Assembly: GCF_000739735.1 (NCBI RefSeq)
Contig: NZ_BBJF01000003.1
Span: forward strand, 124,001-188,000
DNA from: Paraburkholderia ginsengisoli NBRC 100965
GTDB lineage: Bacteria > Pseudomonadota > Gammaproteobacteria > Burkholderiales > Burkholderiaceae
Length of the DNA: 64,000 bases
Reading direction: 5' to 3'
How positions within the stretch are numbered: the stretch's first letter is position 1; each line of letters begins with the position of its first letter. The position numbers and the translations under genes are program-made. This document shows positions 58,008-64,000 of this stretch, one piece after another. Below the pieces are notes generated by a model that worked only from the letters and a program-made list of their open reading frames with translations, ran no database searches and was not told the origin of the DNA.

Positions 58008-58664
58008 ATGGCGCTAATAAATTGCAGTGAATGCCGTACCGAAATCAGCAAGACGGCGGCAACATGTCCGAAGTGTGGCAATTCTATCCGTGCGATCGGA
58101 GCGGGACCGGTGGGCCGCAAGCTTGGCGGCGCAGCAGCAGTCTTTTTTGCGACCCTTATCGCCGCCACGTTTATTGAGGGAAAATCGGCCGATAAACCGG
58201 TCCAGGGCTCTACAGCCGTCAGTGGTGGAGCAGTGGTATTGCAGGCTGCGAGTTCAAATACTGCAAACACGGCAGCCCAGACACCGGCTCCGACCGAATC
58301 AACACCCCCGGCAGCGGCGAATCGGGTAGCCGAAACGGCCATACCTCCGGCATCGGTGCCTACTACTGCAATGTCCGCCGGAGCCGCGAAACCGAGTTTC
58401 GACTGTGCCCACGTACATTCAACGCCCGAAAGGCTCATCTGCGGCAATCCCGAGCTGGCCGCCCACGATCGTGATCTGGCAGTCGTATTCGCGCGAGCGA
58501 GAGCTGCGGCTAACGATCAGGCGGCGTTCAAAGAGCAGGAGCGGCAGCGATGGAATTACCGCGAACGCACCTGCCGCGACAAGGATTGTCTTGTCCGCTG
58601 GTACGCAGATCAGAAAGCCGATCTGACGCAGATCGCTGCGACCGGGAACGTCCCGGGCAGTTGA
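58008..58664 (+). CDS. Zinc-ribbon / membrane-anchored protein with LprI-type domain
   Basis: In its 218 residues there is an N-terminal zinc ribbon (INCSECRTEISKTAATCPKCG), one transmembrane helix (AAAVFFATLIAATFI), a low-complexity threonine/alanine/proline linker, and a C-terminal LprI/DUF1311-like domain (FDCAHVHSTPERLICGNPEL; DLAVVFARARA; CRDKDCLVRWYADQ). LprI proteins were described as lysozyme inhibitors. The cytosolic zinc ribbon plus outside LprI domain suggests a signal- or envelope-linked role. ATG 58008 has AGGAAG upstream. Confidence 0.75.
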   Translation: MALINCSECRTEISKTAATCPKCGNSIRAIGAGPVGRKLGGAAAVFFATLIAATFIEGKSADKPVQGSTAVSGGAVVLQAASSNTANTAAQTPAPTESTPPAAANRVAETAIPPASVPTTAMSAGAAKPSFDCAHVHSTPERLICGNPELAAHDRDLAVVFARARAAANDQAAFKEQERQRWNYRERTCRDKDCLVRWYADQKADLTQIAATGNVPGS

Positions 58665-58752
58665 GAGGTTCGGCGCGCGCAAACCAGTTCTTGGTACCGG
58701 CGTTGTTGTGGTGGCGGTCTTGGGGGTTGAGGCAATGCGACAAGGCGCTGGA

Positions 58753-60483
58753 TTACGCGCCGCCGACTGCGGTGATCGGGATGAATTCGGCATCGGGCTC
58801 CCGGAACGCATGGGCATTGGCGCGTGCGTCGTGAAGTGCGTGGTGTTGGCCGCCGTGGATCGTGCGGTAGCTTTGGAGGCGCGCCGGATCAAGGCGTGGT
58901 GAAACATCCTCGGTACTCCATGCGCGCGGCAGTGGGCCGCCCAGCGCGGAGTAGAGCAGCGGCAGGTCATACTCAGTCCCACCACCGTCACAGCACATCA
59001 CAGGTGGCGGGTCGAGTGGGATTGCAGCCATCCACTTTCTCAGATCGTCACGGAGTCGCGCATCCGCCAATGCTCGCGCGGGCACCTTGCCGAGTTGCGG
59101 AAGCACGTGCGCTCGTACGAAGTCGCTGCACGCCTCGCGATTGAAGTCCGAGCGCTCGGCGTAGAACTCACTGCCGTCTTGGCCGACGATGCTGATGCTG
59201 ATGAGTTCGGCGTTGTCGAGGGACGTGAACTCGGTATCAACGAAGTAGCGCGCCGCCTTGGGAGCATTGGCGGAGCCCGACGATAGAGGGAGCACTGTCG
59301 CACCGACTTTGATCGTATCGAGATAGTCCGCCCAACGTTGCATCATCGCTCGACGTTCCTTGATGAACTTCGTGCGGTTGTACGCGCCGCCTAGATTGTC
59401 CGATACGGCGTGCGCGAGCTGATGCTCGATCACTTCTGGTTTCTGCTCAAGCTCCTCATGCAGGATCGTGCGCGCCATTGCCCGGAAGCCGTGACCGGTA
59501 ATCTCTGTCTTGGTGTCGTAGCCGAGACGCCGTAGCGCCGCATTGATTGCGGCTTCGCTCATAGGGCACTTGCGATCCCGTGCGCCGGGGAAGACGTACA
59601 GCCCGCTCCCGGTAAGCGCCTGGAGTGCGTGTAGGATCGCGACGGCTTGCGTGGCGAGGGGCACGAGGTGCAGCGTGTCGGTCTTGGTGACACGATACCT
59701 CCATTCCCCTTTGTCCAGGTCGAACTGCTCCCATTCTGCCTTGCGCAGTTCGCCGGGCCGCACGAACAGCATGGGCGCGAGCTTGAGCGCGCAGAGCACG
59801 GGAAACGTCCCCGTGAAACTATCAAATGCGCGGAGCATTTCGCCTACCTTCGCAGGTTCGGTTATCGAGGCGAAATGAGTCGTCTGTGCAGGCGGGATTG
59901 CGCCAGTAAGGTCGCGAGCCGGATCGGACTTGCAGAATCCTTCCTTGATGCCGTACCGGAATACACGGCTAATCTCACTCCGCAGCCGGTGCGCCGTGAA
60001 GCGCGCTCCCCGGTTATCCACGCGCTTGAGTACGTCCAGAATATCCGGCGCTTCAATTTCAGTGATGGGGCGCTTGCCAATCCACGGGAAGGCATCGCTG
60101 TTAAAGCGCGCCAGTGTCTTGTCGTACTGCGCTGGTTCAACGTAGGGGCGGCGCTCGTCCATCCAGGCCAGCGCGAGCGCTTCGAACGTGTTGATTGCCG
60201 CAAGGCGGGCGGCGCGCTTATCCGCTTTCTTCGCCTCGCCGGGATCGACGCCAGCGGCCAGCTTCTCGCGGGCCTCATCACGTTTCTTACGCGCCGCCGC
60301 CAGCGACACGTCTGGATAGACGCCGAGCGCCAATAGTTTCTCTTTGCCCGCCACCCGGTACTTAAGCCGCCAGTAACGTTGGCCTGCGGGTGTGACGAGC
60401 AGGAACAGCCCGCCGCCGTCGAAAAGCTTCTGCAGCTTGTCGGTCGGCTTGGTGTTCCTGATGGTCGTATCGGTGAGCGGCAT
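58753..60483 (-). CDS. int: P4-type tyrosine integrase fused to a DEDDh 3'-5' exonuclease domain
   Basis: This 576-aa protein begins MPLTDTTIRNTKPTD with the arm-binding DUF4102 domain (1-90), then the core-binding domain, and the catalytic domain with Arg247 (PGELRKAE), His331/Arg334 (HGFRAM), His357 (QLAHAV) and Tyr368 (GGAYNRTKF). Integrases of this type usually end near residue 400 (YLDTIKVGAT). Here the frame continues through SSGSANAPK into ARYFVDTEFTSL (Asp416, Glu418), EYDLPLL (Asp506) and HHALHDARA (His547, Asp552), a DEDDh exonuclease signature. The ATG at 60483 is flanked by inverted ATACCCCC sites. Confidence 0.88.
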   Translation of the reverse strand: MPLTDTTIRNTKPTDKLQKLFDGGGLFLLVTPAGQRYWRLKYRVAGKEKLLALGVYPDVSLAAARKKRDEAREKLAAGVDPGEAKKADKRAARLAAINTFEALALAWMDERRPYVEPAQYDKTLARFNSDAFPWIGKRPITEIEAPDILDVLKRVDNRGARFTAHRLRSEISRVFRYGIKEGFCKSDPARDLTGAIPPAQTTHFASITEPAKVGEMLRAFDSFTGTFPVLCALKLAPMLFVRPGELRKAEWEQFDLDKGEWRYRVTKTDTLHLVPLATQAVAILHALQALTGSGLYVFPGARDRKCPMSEAAINAALRRLGYDTKTEITGHGFRAMARTILHEELEQKPEVIEHQLAHAVSDNLGGAYNRTKFIKERRAMMQRWADYLDTIKVGATVLPLSSGSANAPKAARYFVDTEFTSLDNAELISISIVGQDGSEFYAERSDFNREACSDFVRAHVLPQLGKVPARALADARLRDDLRKWMAAIPLDPPPVMCCDGGGTEYDLPLLYSALGGPLPRAWSTEDVSPRLDPARLQSYRTIHGGQHHALHDARANAHAFREPDAEFIPITAVGGA

Positions 60484-60551
60484 GGGGGTATCTGAGCGTG
60501 GGGGTAGCGCGGATAGCGCGACATACCCCGAACATACCCCCTGATACCCCC
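60484..60551. promoter_or_regulatory. ATACCCCC repeat cluster at the int promoter (candidate arm sites, right)
   Basis: GGGGGTAT at 60484-60491 (inverted), ATACCCCG at 60523-60530, and ATACCCCC at 60534-60541 and 60544-60551. The direct copies are 10-11 bases apart, matching the left-end pair. Overlap with the int start region suggests integrase binding could also control its own expression. Confidence 0.5.
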
Positions 60552-60587
60552 GGCTGTCCACGGATCAACCCGGAACACTCAGGAAAG

Positions 60588-60625
60588 AAAAAACCCGCGA
60601 AGCCTTTAGCTGTCGCGGGTTTCTG
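60588..60625. repeat. Right copy of the element-end hairpin repeat (candidate attR or tRNA terminator)
   Basis: AAAAAACCCGCGAAGCCT, seven variable bases, then TCGCGGGTTTCTG, the partner of 47023-47060. On the minus strand it lies 30 bases past tRNA-Leu and has the form of its terminator. Confidence 0.6.
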
Positions 60626-60655
60626 TACTTCTCCGGAACTTGCCGAAATATTCTT

Positions 60656-60740
60656 TGGTGCCCAGGGCCGGAATCGAACCGGCACGCCTTGCGGCGGGGG
60701 ATTTTGAGTCCCCTGCGTCTACCAATTTCACCACCTGGGC
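60656..60740 (-). tRNA. tRNA-Leu(CAA)
   Basis: An 85-base class II tRNA with CCA encoded. The acceptor arm is GCCCAGG/CCTGGGC. The anticodon arm GGGGA-CTCAAAA-TCCCC gives anticodon CAA, and the long variable arm CGCC-GCAA-GGCG and T-arm CCGG-TTCGATT-CCGG follow. Leucine tRNA genes are common integration targets, and the element joins at its 3' side. Confidence 0.95.
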
Positions 60741-60846
60741 AGGTCTTGCAGCGTACGCGTCAGAACAGGGCGCGTCGCGAAGACGCAGATTATGGCCGAA
60801 AATTCGACGAGCGGCAAGCCACTTGCTTCCAGCCGCCGCGCAACCA

Positions 60847-62232
60847 TCAAACCGTGCGGGAAAAGCGTTCCAGCGTTTGCTGCCCGAGATAGCGGTCGAA
60901 CACCATCGCGATGTTTCGCACCAGCATGCGTCCGGCCATCTGCACGTCGAGCTTGCCGGCGTCGATCGACACCAGGCCGTCCTGTTCGAAGCCGCGCAGG
61001 CGCTCCAGTTCCGGTGCGAACGTTTCCACGAAGCGGATTCCGTAAGCGGCTTCGAATTCATCGAAGCGCAATTCCAGGTTGCACATGAGCTGCGTGATCA
61101 CGTCGCGGCGCAGACGGTCGTCGGCGGCGAGGCGCACGCCGCGCGTGATCGCGAGCCGGCCCGCATCGATCGCGGCCGCGTAGCCCGGCAGGTCCTTTGC
61201 GTTCTGCGCGTACACGTCGCCGACCTTGCCGATCGACGATGCGCCGAAGCCGATCAGATCGCATTCCGCCCGCGTGCTATAGCCCTGGAAATTGCGATGC
61301 AACGTGCGCTGTGCCTGCGCGCGGGCGAGTTCATCGGTGGGCAGCGCGAAGTGATCCATGCCGATGTACACGTAGCCCGCGCCCGTCAGCCGCTCGACCA
61401 CCCGTTGCAGCAGCGCGAGCCGCTGCTCTGGCGACGGCAGCGCCGCGGGGTCCATCTGACGTTGCATCTTGAAGAGTTGCGGCATGTGCGCGTACGCGAA
61501 CACCGACAGACGATCGGGCGCGAGTTCGATCATCGTGTCGAGCGTGCGGCTGAAGCTGTCGACCGTTTGATGCGGCAGTCCGTAAATCAGATCGACGCCG
61601 ATCGAATGAAACGCCGTGTCGCGCGCGGCTTGCATCACCGACGCGGTCATCTCGAACGGTTGAATGCGGTTGATTGCCTGCTGCACGATCGGATCGAAGT
61701 CCTGCACGCCGAGGCTCAACCGGTTGAAGCCGAGTTTGCGCAGATGCGCGACGGTGTCGGGCGACGCTTCGCGCGGATCGACTTCGATTGAATACTCGGC
61801 TTCGGCATCGGGCAGCAATGCGAAGTGCTCGCGCGTGGCAGCCATCAGTTCGGCCATTTCGTCGTGCGACAGAAAGGTGGGTGTGCCGCCGCCCCAATGC
61901 AATTGCGATACCGGCCGTTGCGTGTCGAAACACGTGGCCTGCAACGCTATTTCACGCTTCAACCGATCGAGGTACGGACGGGCGTGCGCGCGGTTCTTCG
62001 TTGCGACCTTGTTGCAGCCGCAGTAGAAGCACACGGTGTCGCAAAACGGAATGTGGAAGTACAGCGAGAGATCGGTCGACGAGGCGCTCGGGTCGGCGGC
62101 GGCGCGTAAATAATCGGCGGGATTGAACTGGTCGTGGAACTGCAGCGCGGTTGGGTAGGACGTATAACGCGGGCCGCTTGCGCTGTATCTGGTGAGCAGG
62201 TCGGGGCGGAAAAGCGTATCGGCGAGGGGCAT
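60847..62232 (-). CDS. hemN: Oxygen-independent coproporphyrinogen III oxidase
   Basis: HemN is a radical-SAM enzyme that decarboxylates coproporphyrinogen III to protoporphyrinogen IX without oxygen. The 461-aa protein has RYTSYPTALQFHD, the cluster motif CDTVCFYCGCNK (CxxxCxxC plus the extra cysteine of true HemN), HWGGGTPTFL, and a full C-terminal domain. ATG 62232 (MPLADTLFRP) is chosen; a longer open frame to 62475 has non-family sequence. It belongs to the core genome. Confidence 0.95.
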   Translation of the reverse strand: MPLADTLFRPDLLTRYSASGPRYTSYPTALQFHDQFNPADYLRAAADPSASSTDLSLYFHIPFCDTVCFYCGCNKVATKNRAHARPYLDRLKREIALQATCFDTQRPVSQLHWGGGTPTFLSHDEMAELMAATREHFALLPDAEAEYSIEVDPREASPDTVAHLRKLGFNRLSLGVQDFDPIVQQAINRIQPFEMTASVMQAARDTAFHSIGVDLIYGLPHQTVDSFSRTLDTMIELAPDRLSVFAYAHMPQLFKMQRQMDPAALPSPEQRLALLQRVVERLTGAGYVYIGMDHFALPTDELARAQAQRTLHRNFQGYSTRAECDLIGFGASSIGKVGDVYAQNAKDLPGYAAAIDAGRLAITRGVRLAADDRLRRDVITQLMCNLELRFDEFEAAYGIRFVETFAPELERLRGFEQDGLVSIDAGKLDVQMAGRMLVRNIAMVFDRYLGQQTLERFSRTV

Positions 62233-62592
62233 GAGGGGCTCGGGTCGGGATGGCCACCGTGGCAGAGGCGGAACCGGCGGCGTCGCCGGACCGGATCGAA
62301 CGGCGCTGACGCCTCTTGAGCATGGCCTTTCGGAGCCATCGAGTTTAAGTGAGCGACCTGCAGCCGCATTGCGTAAAAAGGTCGCACGGAATCCGGTGGC
62401 ACAATGCGGGTCTGGCAATGCGTGGCCTGTTTTCGAGAGCGGAGAGAGTGGGGTGATGGATATGTTGAACAGCATGTCCGCGTCTCATACGGGCATGCGC
62501 GCTACCCCGATGCAGCGCACGCCGTGCTGTGCCGTCGTTTTTCAGTCATTCCGGGCATGCCGCGGCACGCCCTCTGTCAAATAAGTCGATTT
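62233..62592. other. Intergenic region between hemN and the YkgJ-type gene
   Basis: The 360 bases hold only shadow frames. The divergent promoters for hemN and the cysteine-cluster gene must lie here. No FNR-like TTGAT-N4-ATCAA site was found. Confidence 0.4.
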
Positions 62593-62865
62593 ATGAACTG
62601 TCGTCCAAACTGCGGGGCCTGCTGCATTGCTCCGTCCATTTCCAGTGCTATTCCGGGGATGCTTTCCGGAAAGCCCGCAGGCGTGAAATGCGTCCAGCTT
62701 GACGACGAAATGCGTTGCAAGATTTTTGGCCACCCCGACCGTCCGCAGGTGTGTGGTTCGCTCAAACCCGCCGCCGGTATGTGCGGAGACAGTCGCGACC
62801 AGGCAATGCTCTGGATTGGCGATCTGGAAAAAGCGACAGCGCCGGCTATCAACATCCCCCGATAA
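62593..62865 (+). CDS. YkgJ-family cysteine cluster protein
   Basis: This 90-aa protein begins [20 protein letters not shown] and has C-x2-C-x-C-C-type spacing, then [17 protein letters not shown] and [17 protein letters not shown]. Eight cysteines fit a metal or Fe-S site, as in the UPF0153/YkgJ family, whose function is not established. ATG 62593 is the family start; the upstream frame is noise. Confidence 0.85.
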   Translation: MNCRPNCGACCIAPSISSAIPGMLSGKPAGVKCVQLDDEMRCKIFGHPDRPQVCGSLKPAAGMCGDSRDQAMLWIGDLEKATAPAINIPR

Positions 62866-63306
62866 CTCACCGCGATGGCGGACAGCAAACGCGGGCGGTC
62901 ATAACGATATTTTTTGATTGTCATCGCGGTTCACCCATAAGGGTGTGTCGTGTCCTCGCTCGTCGCTCTGATTAAAGAAGAGGCGAGGCACACGCCGTCA
63001 TGCGATATAGAACGAGGCCGCACGAGTCCCGCTATTTTCGATAGCGCAGATTTTGCCCACATGCAAATGGGCAATCCGGCGATGGCATGCCGATTTCCGC
63101 ATCCCATTGCAGCGCGCGTCGATTGTCCCAGGCCTGGCGTATCAAGGGCGTCTATTCGTCCGTGCCTAAAGTTTTAAGTCTTTTATCCGTAATGCTTATG
63201 TTGGCCCGCTGCAAGCACGGGGCTGTGTGCCGGCATTTCCAGCACCGAAAAGCATTCCTGGCTAGCAGTGCGCCAAACGGCTCAACTGCTCAACTTTATG
63301 GCGCTT
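62866..63306. other. Intergenic region at the right end
   Basis: About 440 bases of lower GC with no convincing gene. An imperfect CCTCGC...GCGAGG inverted repeat (near 62953-62988) is the only structure noticed. Confidence 0.35.
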
Positions 63307-64000
63307 ATGAAAAGAACCCTTCTACTTCTTCTCGGCTCGACAGCATTGCTTTCTCAGGCACAAGCCAAGGACATTCGAGACCAGCTCAATATCCAGACAG
63401 GCAAGGCAGTGCTGGTTATTTCCGACGTGGCGCCGCAGCAGGCCGCAGAGCAGATAAAAGACGCCATTACCCAGTTCGCCATTCCGACGAGTCTGAACTA
63501 TCGCCCCATTCCGTCACCGCTGCCCACGAGGCCGGGTTCTCCTGTCGAGCAGCAGGTCGTTATTCAAGGGTCCCCGGCAACCGACTATTCATGCACAGGC
63601 GCTTACGCGGAAATCACGAAAACGCCGCCTCCCGTGCAGAACGCTTTCTATTTCAACCGCGAGGCACTGCGCGCCTGCCTGTATGCATTCCAGGGCGGCG
63701 TCAAGGTTGAAATGATTTTTCACGTCATGCGCAAAACGGATTCTTTGACGGGTGGTTTGTTCAATGGCATTACGAAGGCCATTCGCGGCAGCGACGGCGA
63801 ACGGATCGCCAGTCAGCTAAAAGAAAATATCGACGAAATCAGGAAGAAGCTGCCCACCACGCTGGTGGCGCGCATCGACGCGCCCGGTCTGCCAGTAGAA
63901 GAACCCGACAAGGATGCGGTGGCGAAATGGATTCCGCCGCTGACTGACGCAGAATTGGCCGCTCAGGCTCCGCAAACTGCTGCTCCCATAACTGCGGTGC
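63307..64000 (+). CDS. Secreted hypothetical protein, cut by the window edge
   Basis: The open frame runs off the right edge after at least 231 codons. It begins MKRTLLLLLGSTALLSQAQAK, a clear signal peptide, then DIRDQLNIQTGKAVLVISDV and later CTGAYAEITK and ACLYAFQGG, where two cysteines may pair. No family is recognised. An in-frame ATG three codons earlier (63298) is an alternative start. No good ribosome site was seen for either. Confidence 0.65.
   Translation, partial: MKRTLLLLLGSTALLSQAQAKDIRDQLNIQTGKAVLVISDVAPQQAAEQIKDAITQFAIPTSLNYRPIPSPLPTRPGSPVEQQVVIQGSPATDYSCTGAYAEITKTPPPVQNAFYFNREALRACLYAFQGGVKVEMIFHVMRKTDSLTGGLFNGITKAIRGSDGERIASQLKENIDEIRKKLPTTLVARIDAPGLPVEEPDKDAVAKWIPPLTDAELAAQAPQTAAPITAV

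Larger units (their letters stand above)
47023..60625. mobile_element. Integrated genomic island / satellite-like prophage remnant at tRNA-Leu(CAA)
   Basis: The segment runs between two 38-bp hairpins that match at 34 positions. It ends with a P4-type integrase 25-30 bases from the 3' end of a tRNA-Leu gene, the standard position for such elements. It contains AlpA-type and KilA-C-type regulators, a partial phage tail module and unrelated cargo. No capsid, portal, large terminase or primase gene is visible. Several phage genes are broken. The right boundary is well supported by the tRNA and integrase. The left boundary rests on the repeat and the ATACCCCC cluster. Confidence 0.75.

Noticed and set aside
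47094..60672. CAGGGCCGGA at 47094 and in the tRNA as a certain att core
   Set aside because: Only ten bases match, and the motif is GC-rich enough to occur by chance. It is kept only as an alternative to the hairpin repeat.
1..64000. CRISPR arrays, rRNA genes, complete insertion sequences
   Set aside because: No regularly spaced repeats, rRNA-like sequence or transposase gene was seen in the window.

Overview
The window reads as a high-GC chromosome segment of a Burkholderiales beta-proteobacterium, most likely Paraburkholderia or Burkholderia. This is inferred from protein sequences and from gene orders familiar in that group (ribF / ileS-lspA / coaBC; rpmB-rpmG-radC; purN - RsmB-like - mscS - desaturase - nadA-nadC with nadB convergent). 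No database search was possible.

Layout. (1) 1-18.1 kb is housekeeping: a luciferase-like monooxygenase fragment, coaBC, lspA, ileS and ribF on the minus strand; purN, an RsmB-like methyltransferase, mscS, a desaturase, nadA and nadC on the plus strand; nadB, rpmG, rpmB and radC on the minus strand; then the slyD-like isomerase and ispH. (2) 18.6-23.7 kb is a complete branched-chain amino acid ABC transporter, livJ-[terminator]-livHMGF. (3) 23.8-32.5 kb holds a GNAT acetyltransferase, an argD-like aminotransferase, a ferredoxin-type reductase, an SDR-like protein, a small membrane protein, rsuA, an MFS exporter and a HipA/HipB-like pair with the toxin gene first. (4) 32.7-42.3 kb is one tightly packed peptide-scavenging operon: RpiR/MurR-type regulator, isoaspartyl peptidase, GsiABCD-type importer, DmpA-type aminopeptidase and DppA-type D-aminopeptidase. 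(5) 42.4-46.9 kb has a PoxB-like enzyme, an exported alpha/beta hydrolase and an aromatic amino acid permease.

(6) About 47.0-60.6 kb is an integrated element beside tRNA-Leu(CAA). Its ends carry near-identical 38-bp hairpins and clusters of ATACCCCC repeats that look like integrase arm sites. From the left it holds a structured RNA leader (possibly C4-like), a hypothetical gene, paired CCAATATTGG palindromes, an AlpA-type regulator, a KilA-C type protein, a MITE-like element, a hybrid histidine kinase, a decayed phage tail module (baseplate-like protein, small HTH protein, frameshifted HTH protein, GH19 tail lysin split by an amber codon), a PH-SHOCT gene next to a zinc-ribbon/LprI gene, and a P4-type integrase fused in frame to a DEDDh exonuclease domain. 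There are no capsid, portal, large terminase or replication genes, so it is a satellite-like or remnant element, not a full prophage.

(7) 60.65-64 kb returns to the core chromosome: tRNA-Leu, hemN, a YkgJ-type cysteine-cluster protein and the start of a secreted protein cut by the window edge.

The most unusual items are the integrase-exonuclease fusion, the set of lesions in the element's phage genes, the paired palindromes and RNA leader at its regulatory end, and the D-/iso-peptide scavenging operon. No CRISPR array, rRNA or complete insertion sequence was seen.
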